NCBI RefSeq assembly: GCF_002959915.1
Contig: NZ_PPDE01000001.1
Span: forward strand, 1-64,000
From: Veillonella atypica KON
GTDB lineage: Bacteria; Bacillota; Negativicutes; Veillonellales; Veillonellaceae
Direction: 5' to 3'
DNA length: 64,000 nucleotides
Part shown: in pieces, positions 6,868 through 15,962 of the stretch
Layout of the letters: every line of letters starts with the position of its first letter
Numbering within the stretch: position 1 is the first letter of the stretch
The notes under the pieces: generated by a model
What the model was told of the DNA's origin: nothing
Databases searched by the model: none
What the model saw: the letters and a program-made list of their open reading frames with translations, nothing else
Position numbers and translations under genes: made by a program

Positions 6868-7570
6868 TAAGACAAAAACAATTTCCCATACTGCAGCAGT
6901 AATCCGTGATGGTCAATTTCAGCCCCTTATTACGCAAAAGATTGTAAAACATGTACAATCTCTCGATGTAGCAGCACTTGGTAAGGCCCTAAAACTAAAA
7001 GGTGATAAGGCACAATCTGTTTTCGATTTTTATGAAGAGTTTGAGGTCCATCCTGTAGGTTTTGCTTGTGAAAGCTACGATGGCATTGCCTTTAAATATT
7101 TAGATTGGACAGGACTATCTGATGAGGCTAAGGCTTTTGGTGAAACTCATCTTGCTATTATGTCTGCATTATATGGCGTTGTAGAGCCTACGATGGGCGT
7201 CAGAGACTATCGATTAGATATGGTCGATAAGGTAGGGCTTAATTTATATGAAATCTGGCGTGAAGCGGTGGATGCATACTTTCACAAGGAGGATTGGATC
7301 CTAAACTTAGCGTCTAAAGAATATGCAAAAATGGTGAACCATCCAAAGGTGGTAACCGTTGAATTTTGGGAATTACGAGGCGATACATATAAACAGATGA
7401 GTACGTCCTCCAAAATGAGTCGTGGTATGATGGCGCATGCATGTTTAACGAACCAAGTGAAGCATGTGCGAGATTTACCACGCGAAATTAATGGATTTAT
7501 CTGCGTTACTGATATTGAATCTATTACCATACCAAGCGAATCGATGACGATTCGTTATGAAAGGAAGTGA
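6845..7570 (+). CDS. yaaA: YaaA family peroxide-stress protein (DUF328)
   Basis: The 241-residue protein begins with the family hallmark MKIVLSPSKTK and carries YDGIAFKYLDW and YGVVEPTMGVRDYRLDM, both typical of the YaaA/UPF0246 family. In E. coli YaaA lowers intracellular free iron during H2O2 stress and binds DNA; the mechanism elsewhere is not settled. The start lies inside the upstream PRTase-like gene (23-bp overlap) with a weak GGCGG ribosome binding site. The downstream hydE start is only a few bases past the stop, so 6256-8693 looks like one transcript. Confidence 0.93.
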   Translation: MKIVLSPSKTKTISHTAAVIRDGQFQPLITQKIVKHVQSLDVAALGKALKLKGDKAQSVFDFYEEFEVHPVGFACESYDGIAFKYLDWTGLSDEAKAFGETHLAIMSALYGVVEPTMGVRDYRLDMVDKVGLNLYEIWREAVDAYFHKEDWILNLASKEYAKMVNHPKVVTVEFWELRGDTYKQMSTSSKMSRGMMAHACLTNQVKHVRDLPREINGFICVTDIESITIPSESMTIRYERK

Positions 7571-7574
7571 TGAT

Positions 7575-8693
7575 TTGCAAGTGCAAGATATTCTCACAAA
7601 AGACCTCGTCGGCGATGAATGGCTGACAGAGGATGAGCTAAGATTTCTCATGTCTGTAACTGATGAAGAACAGTTGCAGCTAATATATAAAAAGGCGTAC
7701 GAAGTGAAGGCAAAATATGTACAGCCTGTAGCGTATTATCGTGGCCTCATCGAATTCTCGAACCGATGCATTAAAAACTGTAATTACTGCGGTATTCGCC
7801 GCGAAAATGATAAGACGGAACGCTTTGATATGAATCGTGAAGATATCATCAAGATGGCGCAGTGGGCGTATGACCATGAATATGGTTCTATTACGCTTCA
7901 ATCTGGAGAACGTTGTGATGATGTATTTGTCGATTATGTAGTCGATCTTATCCGCGACATCAAAGCCATCGGCGATGGTTCCCTTGGTATTACGATGTGC
8001 GTAGGGGAGCAAAGTGAAGAGGCGTACCGCCGCATGCGTGAGGCGGGTGCTAGCCGCTATTTATTGCGCATTGAAACGACGAATAAAGAGCTATATCACA
8101 AAATTCATCCTCGCGATGAACTACATTCCTTTGAAACTCGAGTTGAATGTCTACGCCGTTTGCGTCGTGTAGGATTTCAAGTGGGTACAGGCGTTATGAT
8201 TGGTCTGCCTGGGCAAACAGAGGAAGACCTTGTGAACGATATCTTGTTCTACCGTGATATGGATATCGATATGATTGGCATGGGTCCCTATGTGGTGCAT
8301 CATGATACGCCATTAGGCCAAGAGGCATTAGCAATGGGCATTGATGATGAGGCTGGTAAATTGCGCCGTATTCAACTAGGGCTCAAGATGATTGCCTTAA
8401 CGCGTCTATTCTTGAAAGACGTAAATATTGCAGCTACTACAGCGTTACAAGCATTAGATCCACTAGGTCGTGAAAAGGGGCTCGCTGCAGGTGCCAATAT
8501 TTTGATGCCTATCATTACAACCCCAGAACATCGTGCCAAATATTTGTTATATGATAATAAACCATGCGTGGATGATAATGCAGATAAATGTAAAGATTGC
8601 TTGACGCGTCGCGTTATGTCCATTGGTGATACTGTTGGATGGAAGAAAAATGGGGATTCCAAGCATTACGGTAAGAGAACCGGGTCATTTTAA
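7575..8693 (+). CDS. hydE: [FeFe]-hydrogenase H-cluster radical SAM maturase HydE
   Basis: HydE is one of the three maturases (with HydF and HydG) that build the H-cluster 2Fe subsite. The radical SAM motif CIKNCNYC (Cys65, Cys69, Cys72 from the start used) sits in YRGLIEFSNRCIKNCNYCGI, the expected HydE context, and about 372 residues is normal. I prefer the TTG at 7575, because AAAGGAAG lies seven bases upstream. An ATG at 7557 would overlap yaaA by 14 bp and has no ribosome binding site. No hydF, hydG or hydrogenase structural gene is in the window. PylB and BioB are related families, but the overall sequence reads as HydE. Confidence 0.9.
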   Translation: MQVQDILTKDLVGDEWLTEDELRFLMSVTDEEQLQLIYKKAYEVKAKYVQPVAYYRGLIEFSNRCIKNCNYCGIRRENDKTERFDMNREDIIKMAQWAYDHEYGSITLQSGERCDDVFVDYVVDLIRDIKAIGDGSLGITMCVGEQSEEAYRRMREAGASRYLLRIETTNKELYHKIHPRDELHSFETRVECLRRLRRVGFQVGTGVMIGLPGQTEEDLVNDILFYRDMDIDMIGMGPYVVHHDTPLGQEALAMGIDDEAGKLRRIQLGLKMIALTRLFLKDVNIAATTALQALDPLGREKGLAAGANILMPIITTPEHRAKYLLYDNKPCVDDNADKCKDCLTRRVMSIGDTVGWKKNGDSKHYGKRTGSF

Positions 8694-8814
8694 ACACATT
8701 GATATAGATTATTGATTAAATTGTTTATAATTGTTATATTTATGTAGAAATATAAATAAAACCCAGATATAATAAGAACATAGTTTATTTTGTTTTATTA
8801 TATGAGGTGATTTT

Positions 8815-9480
8815 ATGGAAACAAAATGGTATTCTGACTTTTGGAATCTATTGACTCAACCATTCAAGGGTGGTATCGATCAAGTCGTACAGTATGGTAC
8901 ATTGAAAAAGGGCTTCTTAGGAACTGCGCTTTTATGGGCGATTCCTTATATCTTACTAGGCTTATTTGGGGCCTTGTTGTTCCCATTACTTCCTAGAAGC
9001 GAATTTTCTGCCATGGGCATGCTCCTTGGGGCTGGCGTAGGCTTCTTCTTTATTTTAGCCTATATTGCTAGTATCATTTGGTCCTTTGTCATGGTGGCTG
9101 TTGGGTCCTATGTATTTAACTGGGTGGCTGTAAAAATGGGCGGTACTGATGATGTACAGTCTGTTATGAAGGTCCAATGGTATCTACAAGGTTATGAAGT
9201 ATTATTATGTACTTGTGTGTATACAATTGTTTTTATTCTCATGGCTATCTTCGGTGGCCTATTTGGTAGCTCTACATTATCCAAGCTTATTTCTAATTTA
9301 GGCTCTTTAGTAATTTTTGTTTTATCCGTGTGGGTAGGCCTTGAATTAATGGCAAGACAAACTACGTTGACTAAGATGCAAGTATTCATTGCCGGTATCG
9401 TAACATTTGTTATCTTCGTCATTATTTCGCTTATTTTCATGGCTCTTTTTGGTGGCTGTGCAGCCTTGGTAGGCCGATAA
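8815..9480 (+). CDS. Yip1-domain membrane protein
   Basis: The 221-residue protein starts with a cytosolic segment containing WNLLTQPFKGG, typical of bacterial Yip1-domain proteins. It continues with about five hydrophobic segments (residues about 35-60, 68-95, 125-150, 155-178, 188-215). The function of bacterial Yip1 proteins is unknown. GAGGTGATTTT precedes the ATG, and a strong terminator follows, so it forms a single-gene unit. Nothing in the neighbourhood suggests a partner. Confidence 0.7.
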   Translation: METKWYSDFWNLLTQPFKGGIDQVVQYGTLKKGFLGTALLWAIPYILLGLFGALLFPLLPRSEFSAMGMLLGAGVGFFFILAYIASIIWSFVMVAVGSYVFNWVAVKMGGTDDVQSVMKVQWYLQGYEVLLCTCVYTIVFILMAIFGGLFGSSTLSKLISNLGSLVIFVLSVWVGLELMARQTTLTKMQVFIAGIVTFVIFVIISLIFMALFGGCAALVGR

Positions 9481-9493
9481 TTTCATTATTATA

Positions 9494-9546
9494 AAAAATC
9501 CTCTTTTTTCGATAAATATTTTTTCGGAAAAAGAGGATTTTTATAG
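9494..9546 (+). terminator. Intrinsic terminator after the Yip1 gene
   Basis: AAAAATCCTCTTTTT pairs with AAAAAGAGGATTTTT around an A/T-rich loop. The T-rich right arm serves as the T tract, and the hairpin could work on either strand. Confidence 0.85.
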
Positions 9547-9603
9547 TATTACGTCGAAATCATATATCAAGAACTCAAAGTTTCACATAAGGAGGCGATT
9601 CCG

Positions 9604-11670
9604 ATGAAAGAATATAGTAGTGATCAGATTCGTAATGTAGCTGTGGTGTCCCACGATGGGGCAGGGAAAACGGCTTTAGTAGAATCCTTGTTATTAACCT
9701 CTGGTGCTGTTGATTTTGTTGGCCGTGGTCAAGATAACAAACATATTATGGACTTTGAGCCAGAAGAGATTAAACGGAATGTAACGATTCAATTGGGTAT
9801 GGCCCCTTGTGAATGGCATGACCATAAGGTTAACTTTATTGATACACCGGGTTACAATGAATTCCATGGCGAAGTTCGTGCCGCATTGCGTGCTTGTGAT
9901 GGCATGCTAATGGTATTATCTGCAACGACTGGCGTTGAAACAGATACGGTGCGCGCTTGGGATTATGCTGTTGAATTACAAATGCCACGTATGGCATTTA
10001 TCAATAAAATGGACGTTGATGGTGCTGATTTTTTCGGTACTATTGAACGTATGCGTGAACTATTTGGCAAGGCAATTATGCCACTCCAAATTCCAATTGG
10101 CGAAGGTGCCAATTTTGAAGGCGTTATAGACGTAGCCAAAATGACTGCGTTTACTTACAAAGACGGCCAACCAACAGAGATTGCTGTACCGGCTCATCTT
10201 ATCGAAAAGGCCCAAGAAATACGGGAAATGACCGTAGAGGCCGCGGCTGAAGGTAGCGATGAATTGTTGGAAAAATATTTAGAAGGCGAAGAACTTTCAT
10301 TAGAAGAAATTCGTCAAGGTCTACGCGAAGGGATGATTACAGGCCGTGTGTGTCCAATCATGTGTGGCAGCGCCACATCCCGTATTGGCTTAGATCAAGT
10401 ATTAGACAGAATGATTCGGTATATGCCAGATGCAGCAAAAAAAGTGATGACTGCTGAATCAGCAGACACTGGTGAACCAGTTGTGGTGCATGTGGATAAA
10501 CCCCTAACCGCATTCGTGTTTAAAACCTTGCTTGACCCATTCGCAGGCAAACAAAGCTTTGTACGCATCTTCTCTGGTGAACTCAAAGAAGGTGATAAGC
10601 TGTTCAACGTTAATCAAGGAACTGAGGAAAAATGGAATAAGATGGTTACCCTTATCGGGAAGCAACAAATTCCAGTGACTGCCGCAAAAGCTGGCGATAT
10701 CGTAGTGATACCGAAATTAGCTAATGCAAAAACAGGCGATACCTTAACAGCTCCTGATTTTAAGGTGAAGTACGATGCGATTCGTTTCCCTCAACCTTTA
10801 TATACTGTAGCTATGGAAGCTGTGAAAAAAGGTGAAGAGGAAAAATTAGCTAGTGCTGTGTTAAAAGTAGCCGAAGAAGATCCGACTTGTGTAGTTGTGA
10901 AAAATCCGGAAGCTCGCCAATTGCAAATTGACTGCATGGGCGAAGTGCACTTAGAACATATCCTTAACAAGATGGACCGTAAATACGGCGTACAAGCGAA
11001 ACTTGTAACACCATATATTCCATACCGTGAAACAATTAAAGGATCTGCAGAAACAGAATCGAAATATAAAAAACAAAGTGGCGGTCATGGTCAATATGGA
11101 CATGTTAAAATTCAAGTTGATCCATTATATGATGGTCAAGAATTTGCCTTTGTAGACAAGATTTTTGGTGGTGCTGTACCAAGACAATATATACCAGCAG
11201 TGGAAAAAGGTGCCAGAGAAACCCTAGAAAAAGGCTTAATTGCGGGATATCCTATGATTGGCGTGCAAGTGACACTCTTGGATGGATCTTACCATAGTGT
11301 AGACTCCTCAGAGTTAGCATTTAAAGTAGCTACGTCACAGGCTATCAAGGATGTAATTCCAAAGGCGAAACCAGTCCTATTAGAACCAATCTATGAAGTT
11401 AACGTGTTTGCACCAGATGCTTTCATGGGTGACATCATGGGCGATTTAAATAGTCGTCGAGGTCGTGTATTAGGCATGGAACAAAGTGAAAGAACTGGTA
11501 TATCTGTTGTTAAAGCGCAAGTACCGTTGGCAGAAATGTCAGATTATGTTACTGTTTTGCGCTCTATGACACAAGGACAAGGCGTATTTAATCGTCAGTT
11601 CTATAGTTATGAAGAGGTTCCTCATAAGCAAGCCGATGAGATTATCGCTGCTTTTAAGGAAAAAGAGTAA
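9604..11670 (+). CDS. Elongation factor G paralogue (EF-G II type)
   Basis: This 688-residue GTPase has the full EF-G architecture: G domain (about 1-280), domain II (about 300-390), domain III, domain IV (including GGHGQYGHV near 493) and domain V. The G1 motif is SHDGAGKT (16-23) rather than the canonical GHIDAGKT, while DTPGYNEF (G3) and NKMD (G4) are intact. That G1 form is typical of a second EF-G lineage that coexists with canonical FusA, so I leave the symbol empty. Its neighbours are not ribosomal genes, whereas canonical fusA normally lies in the str operon, which supports the paralogue reading. GGAGG precedes the ATG. Confidence 0.88.
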   Translation: MKEYSSDQIRNVAVVSHDGAGKTALVESLLLTSGAVDFVGRGQDNKHIMDFEPEEIKRNVTIQLGMAPCEWHDHKVNFIDTPGYNEFHGEVRAALRACDGMLMVLSATTGVETDTVRAWDYAVELQMPRMAFINKMDVDGADFFGTIERMRELFGKAIMPLQIPIGEGANFEGVIDVAKMTAFTYKDGQPTEIAVPAHLIEKAQEIREMTVEAAAEGSDELLEKYLEGEELSLEEIRQGLREGMITGRVCPIMCGSATSRIGLDQVLDRMIRYMPDAAKKVMTAESADTGEPVVVHVDKPLTAFVFKTLLDPFAGKQSFVRIFSGELKEGDKLFNVNQGTEEKWNKMVTLIGKQQIPVTAAKAGDIVVIPKLANAKTGDTLTAPDFKVKYDAIRFPQPLYTVAMEAVKKGEEEKLASAVLKVAEEDPTCVVVKNPEARQLQIDCMGEVHLEHILNKMDRKYGVQAKLVTPYIPYRETIKGSAETESKYKKQSGGHGQYGHVKIQVDPLYDGQEFAFVDKIFGGAVPRQYIPAVEKGARETLEKGLIAGYPMIGVQVTLLDGSYHSVDSSELAFKVATSQAIKDVIPKAKPVLLEPIYEVNVFAPDAFMGDIMGDLNSRRGRVLGMEQSERTGISVVKAQVPLAEMSDYVTVLRSMTQGQGVFNRQFYSYEEVPHKQADEIIAAFKEKE

Positions 11671-11800
11671 TATAAAATTGTCCACGTAGTTAATTCTAAT
11701 ATGAATTAACATGTAAGTAACAACTGCATATACAATTTCATAGACAACTTCATATGTATAACAGTCTTGACGTGAGTCATAAAACTGAATAGTATTTTAC

Positions 11801-11837
11801 AAACCCTCCATATATGTAGCGTATGGAGGGTTTATAT
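11801..11837 (+). terminator. Intrinsic terminator after the EF-G paralogue
   Basis: AAACCCTCCATA pairs with TATGGAGGGTTT. It is followed by an AT-rich, T-containing tail. Confidence 0.8.
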
Positions 11838-11961
11838 TTATGTAATCCTATGTGGAAGCTAAGCTTTTTATGTGCTACGATAAGGGTATAAAGATCATAT
11901 TGATATTGTATTTGAATATAGTATGTCTATATAGTATGGTTCTTACAGAAAGGATATAGTT

Positions 11962-12438
11962 ATGTTTTTCTCCAGTATACATGCAGATTATACAAAAATG
12001 GGCTATCCCGCAGCCATTGTTCGAGCTCTTGATTTCTTAAAAAACACTGATTTACAAGCATTGCCAGGAGGTCGTCATGCTATCGAAGGTGATATGATGT
12101 ATGCCAATGTAGATGATGTAGAAACAAAATTATTTGAAACTACAAAACCAGAATCTCATAAAAATTATATAGATATACAGTTTATGGTGAAGGGTGAAGA
12201 GAATATGGGCTTTTTTGTGGACCATGGCCGAGTAAAGCCTATCGAATCCTATCCTGAACGAGACTGCTATTTTTATCCTAATGAATCTGTCGATGAAGGG
12301 CACATCCACTGTCCAGAAGGGTATTATACGGTGTTTTTCCCATCGGATATTCATCGTCCTCTTTTAGCGGTTGACGATAAGCCTATAAAAATTCGTAAGG
12401 TTGTTGTAAAGGTGCATGTGTCTCTATTAGGTGAGTAA
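11962..12438 (+). CDS. YhcH/YjgK/YiaL family (DUF386) protein
   Basis: The 158-residue protein belongs to the YhcH/EbgC-like cupin family. It has the long helical start followed by EGDMMYANVDDVETK, then HKNYIDIQFMVKGEE, then FFPSDIHRPLLA with the conserved metal-binding His. Members include the beta subunit of evolved beta-galactosidase and proteins in sialic-acid operons, where a role in sugar anomer or lactone handling is suspected. It stands directly before two EamA exporters (gap of one base to the ATG used), so it may act on the exported or salvaged compound. Confidence 0.85.
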   Translation: MFFSSIHADYTKMGYPAAIVRALDFLKNTDLQALPGGRHAIEGDMMYANVDDVETKLFETTKPESHKNYIDIQFMVKGEENMGFFVDHGRVKPIESYPERDCYFYPNESVDEGHIHCPEGYYTVFFPSDIHRPLLAVDDKPIKIRKVVVKVHVSLLGE

Positions 12439-12439
12439 C

Positions 12440-13345
12440 ATGATGAAACGATATGAAGTTATCGGTATTATATTAACATTATTAGGCGCCACCTTATGGG
12501 GCGTGTCAGGCACATCTGTCCAATTCGTAGGCAATTTTCGTAATATGAATCTGGAATGGCTCTTGACGATGCGTCTTATTACGGCAGGACTGTTAACCGT
12601 TCTATATGGATGGATTCGTCAAGGCAATGCTATTTTTAATGTATTCCGTAATTGGCGAGATACATTAGGACTCGTCATATTCGGCGTATTTGGTATGGCC
12701 CTGTGCCAATATACCTATTTCCGTTCCATCGTCATCGCCGGTGCTGGCATTGCGACGGTGCTGCAATATTTGGCGCCGTCTATGATTATCATTTATTTGC
12801 TGATGCGTTATGGCAAACGGCCTTCTACAGGAGAAATCATTTCAGTTATCCTTGCTTTAGTAGGTACTATTTGCTTGATGGGCAATAATGGTTTTTCTTT
12901 TGAAAGCTTCCGCAGTGATGTATTATTCTGGGGCTTATTATCTGCCGTGGGCGTAGCCGTATATAGTGTTTCCCCAGTACGATTATTAGCTACCTATGGG
13001 ACAATTCCTATTGTAGGCTTTGGTATGCTCCTCAGTGGTCTTGTGGCAGCGGCGCTTTTCCAGCAACCTCATTCGTATGCGACGTGGGATGTATGGACTG
13101 TGGTAGGCTGTTTTAATGTAGTTTTTCTTGGCACCATCGTGTCCTTTAATGCGTACCTTGAAGGGGTTAAACGCATTGGTGCGGTTCCAGGATCGATTTT
13201 GTCATCGATTGAGCCGATTTCAGCAGCCTTCTTTGGATGGGCTTTGTTAGGTAATCAATTTAACTGGGTTGGTATCTTAGGGATGGCCATGATTATTGCT
13301 ACAGTTATCATCATTGCCTTAGAAAAACGAGGTCAATCATCTTAA
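12440..13345 (+). CDS. EamA/DMT-family transporter (first of a tandem pair)
   Basis: About 301 residues with ten predicted membrane segments in two EamA repeats. Each repeat ends in the usual pattern (AGIATVLQYLAPSMIIIYLL in the first; GSILSSIEPISAAFFGWALLG in the second). Such proteins export metabolites or amino acids or import small solutes; the substrate cannot be read from sequence. I use the ATG at 12440 because AGGTGAG lies just before it. A GTG at 12431 would overlap the upstream stop and leave that ribosome binding site inside the gene. It is clearly homologous to the next gene. Confidence 0.88.
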   Translation: MMKRYEVIGIILTLLGATLWGVSGTSVQFVGNFRNMNLEWLLTMRLITAGLLTVLYGWIRQGNAIFNVFRNWRDTLGLVIFGVFGMALCQYTYFRSIVIAGAGIATVLQYLAPSMIIIYLLMRYGKRPSTGEIISVILALVGTICLMGNNGFSFESFRSDVLFWGLLSAVGVAVYSVSPVRLLATYGTIPIVGFGMLLSGLVAAALFQQPHSYATWDVWTVVGCFNVVFLGTIVSFNAYLEGVKRIGAVPGSILSSIEPISAAFFGWALLGNQFNWVGILGMAMIIATVIIIALEKRGQSS

Positions 13346-13390
13346 TGATAAACTTTTTGTAATAGTAATCAATCCTTATGCGGAGGTTGT

Positions 13391-14332
13391 ATGGAAGAAA
13401 AACAGTGGATAGGCATGGGCCTTGCCATTATGGGGGCACTATTTTGGGGGCTTTCAGGTACATCGGTGCAATTCCTCGAAAATGCAAAGCATTTAAATGT
13501 AGAGTGGCTGTTAGAAGTGCGCTTACTTTTAGCAGGTTTATTAACAATTCTACTCTCCTATATACAGGATGGGATACGAATTTTTGATATATTTAAAAAT
13601 CCAAAAGACTTTGGTAAACTCCTCATATTCGGTTTATTGGGCATTGCGTTAGCACAGTACTCGTACTTTAAAGCTATCGCTATTTCAGGTGTAGGCGTGG
13701 CTACTGTATTACAATATGTAGCACCGACGTTGCTCATTATTTATTTATTCTTACGATATTTTAAAAAGCCATCCTTACCAGAATTATACTGTGTGGCCCT
13801 CGCTATGATTGGTACGGTGTGTATTATCATGCAAAAGGGGCTAAATCTATCTGCATTTAATGGGGATGCTTTGTTTTGGGGCCTCATTTCTGCGGCGAGT
13901 ATTTGTGTTTACACATTGGAACCTGTTGAACTATTAAAAAAATACAGTACATCATCCATCGTTGGCTTTGGGATGTTTATATCTGGCATTTTGGCGTGTA
14001 TCGTATTCCGTCAAGTGGCATCAGAAGCTATTTGGGATGGTATGACTTGGGTTGGTTTGTTTACGATTATTATCCTAGGGACTGTAGTATCCTTTAATGC
14101 CTATATTGAAGGTGTGCGTCGTATTGGTGCTATTCAAGGTTCAATCTTGTCTTCTTTAGAGCCGATTTCAGCCGCCTTGTTTGGCTGGGCTTTGTTAGGT
14201 AATGAATTTACATTAGTTGGTATATTCGGGATGTTCTGCATCATCGCAACCGTATTTATTATTGCCTGGGATCGCCAACGACAACTTAAACGAGACGTAT
14301 TGGAAAAACTTAATAAAGAAGAAATTGCGTAG
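13391..14332 (+). CDS. EamA/DMT-family transporter (second of a tandem pair)
   Basis: The 313-residue protein parallels its upstream neighbour block by block: GATLWGVSGTSVQFV there and GALFWGLSGTSVQFL here, GTIVSFNAYLEGVKRIGA and GTVVSFNAYIEGVRRIGA, SSIEPISAAFFGWALLG and SSLEPISAALFGWALLG. The two are therefore a tandem duplication that has diverged. It has ten membrane segments and a basic cytosolic tail. Some DMT exporters work as heteromeric pairs, but single EamA proteins also form homodimers, so cooperation is only possible. CGGAGG precedes the ATG. Confidence 0.88.
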   Translation: MEEKQWIGMGLAIMGALFWGLSGTSVQFLENAKHLNVEWLLEVRLLLAGLLTILLSYIQDGIRIFDIFKNPKDFGKLLIFGLLGIALAQYSYFKAIAISGVGVATVLQYVAPTLLIIYLFLRYFKKPSLPELYCVALAMIGTVCIIMQKGLNLSAFNGDALFWGLISAASICVYTLEPVELLKKYSTSSIVGFGMFISGILACIVFRQVASEAIWDGMTWVGLFTIIILGTVVSFNAYIEGVRRIGAIQGSILSSLEPISAALFGWALLGNEFTLVGIFGMFCIIATVFIIAWDRQRQLKRDVLEKLNKEEIA

Positions 14333-14367
14333 ATTCAATGAATCTTAAACATAAATAGATTACTTTT

Positions 14368-14419
14368 AAAACCTATATAGCTATGATTATCATATTTTGT
14401 CATAGTAATATAGGTTTTT
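14368..14419 (+). terminator. Intrinsic terminator after the EamA pair
   Basis: AAACCTATAT and ATATAGGTTT form the base, and CTATGA/TCATAG forms the upper stem. TTTTTG follows. Confidence 0.8.
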
Positions 14420-14538
14420 GTTATTTTATGTAAGGTGGTATTCGATTTATACTGTATACATAGTTCCGTTTGTTGACTATTCCTACATCTATTCATATAG
14501 TAGAAGTAGATAGATTTAGCTTTATTAAGGAGATAATT

Positions 14539-15834
14539 ATGGACATTAAGGAATTTGTACAACAGCGTCGTGATGCGTTTATAGCTATGCGCCGCGATTT
14601 TCATATGTATCCAGAGCCAGCGTGGCTCGAGTACCGCTCTGCAGCCAAGGTTGCAGATAAACTCATTTCATTGGGTTATGATGTGGCATTGGGCTCAGAA
14701 GTGCTCGATTTAAACTCTCGTATGGGATTACCTAGTGATGAAGTGATGAAAGCCGCTATGGATCGTGCCATCGATGAAGGTGCTGATCCTGAACTAGTAG
14801 AAAAGATGGGCTATGGTAAAACAGCTATTGAGGCAACTATGAAGTTTAGTGATGTTGGTCCTGTAGTAGCGTTCCGTGCAGATATGGATTCCAATGATGT
14901 AATCGAATCTAAAGCATCTAACCATATTCCTGCTAAGAATGGTTTCCGTTCCCGCCATGAGAAGGCTATGCATGCGTGTGGTCATGATACACATATGACA
15001 ATGGGGCTTGGTCTTGCTGAATATATTGCTACACATAAGGATGGCTTGAAGGGTACTATTAAACTGATCTTCCAACCAGCAGAGGAAGGCGTACGTGGTG
15101 CTAAAGCGATGGTAGAGGCTGGCGTAGTAGATGATGTAGACTTGATGTTCGGCATGCATATCGGATTTAATGAACAGTTATCTAATTGCTTTGCTTGTAG
15201 CGATCATGGCTTTTTAGCGACTACAAAACTTGATGCTGTATTCCATGGCTATTCAGCTCATGCAGGTGGCTCTCCGGAGAAAGCACAAAATGCAATGCTA
15301 GCAGGCTGTACAGCGGTTCTTAACTTACAAGCCATTGCTCGCCATAGCCAAGGGGCTTCCCGTATGAATGTAGGTGTTTTTGAAAGTGGTACAGGTCGTA
15401 ATGTTACACCTGATATAGCTGTTCTTAAACTAGAGACTCGCGGTGCTACTACAGACATCAATGATTATATGATTGAACGCACTAAAACGATTATTAAAGG
15501 TGCTGCAGAAATGCATGATTGTACCTTTGAGATTACAAAACAAGGTGAAACACCGGCAGGTCGTATTAGTGATGATTTAGCACGTGAAGTACAATCTATC
15601 GTTGAACCACTAGGCATTTTCAAAAAAGTACCATTTGATTATAGTGGCGGTGGCAGTGAAGACTGTGCCTATTTCCTAAACCGTGTTATTGATCGTGGTG
15701 GACGAGCAACATATATGGTATTAGGCTCTGCTATTAAAGCACCTCATCATAATCCATTATTCGATATTGATGAAGAAGACATGCTAAATGGTATTATTGC
15801 ATTAGGGACAATTGCTACTCACTATTTAAAATAG
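14539..15834 (+). CDS. M20-family amidohydrolase (AbgA-like)
   Basis: A cytoplasmic zinc peptidase/amidase of the M20D group, 431 residues. Metal-site motifs are visible: FRADMDSN, then HACGHDTHMTMG, QPAEEGVRGAKAM, and a final PHHNP. The insertion between residues about 50 and 110 (DLNSRMGLPSDEVMKAAMDR) is like E. coli AbgA, a subunit of p-aminobenzoyl-glutamate hydrolase. Substrate assignment rests on resemblance only. I start at 14539 because AAGGAGATAATT immediately precedes that ATG; an in-frame ATG 69 bp upstream has no ribosome binding site. It probably works with the following M20 enzyme and DcuC carrier in amino-acid-derivative scavenging. Confidence 0.88.
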   Translation: MDIKEFVQQRRDAFIAMRRDFHMYPEPAWLEYRSAAKVADKLISLGYDVALGSEVLDLNSRMGLPSDEVMKAAMDRAIDEGADPELVEKMGYGKTAIEATMKFSDVGPVVAFRADMDSNDVIESKASNHIPAKNGFRSRHEKAMHACGHDTHMTMGLGLAEYIATHKDGLKGTIKLIFQPAEEGVRGAKAMVEAGVVDDVDLMFGMHIGFNEQLSNCFACSDHGFLATTKLDAVFHGYSAHAGGSPEKAQNAMLAGCTAVLNLQAIARHSQGASRMNVGVFESGTGRNVTPDIAVLKLETRGATTDINDYMIERTKTIIKGAAEMHDCTFEITKQGETPAGRISDDLAREVQSIVEPLGIFKKVPFDYSGGGSEDCAYFLNRVIDRGGRATYMVLGSAIKAPHHNPLFDIDEEDMLNGIIALGTIATHYLK

Positions 15835-15962
15835 ACTATATTGATTATGATGTATACATTACATTATAGATGTATAACTATATAGATGTATGCATCAAGA
15901 ATATGTATAGTGGACCTATATATTATGTGTTGTAATATAGGTATTAGATTGTGAGGTGTTAT

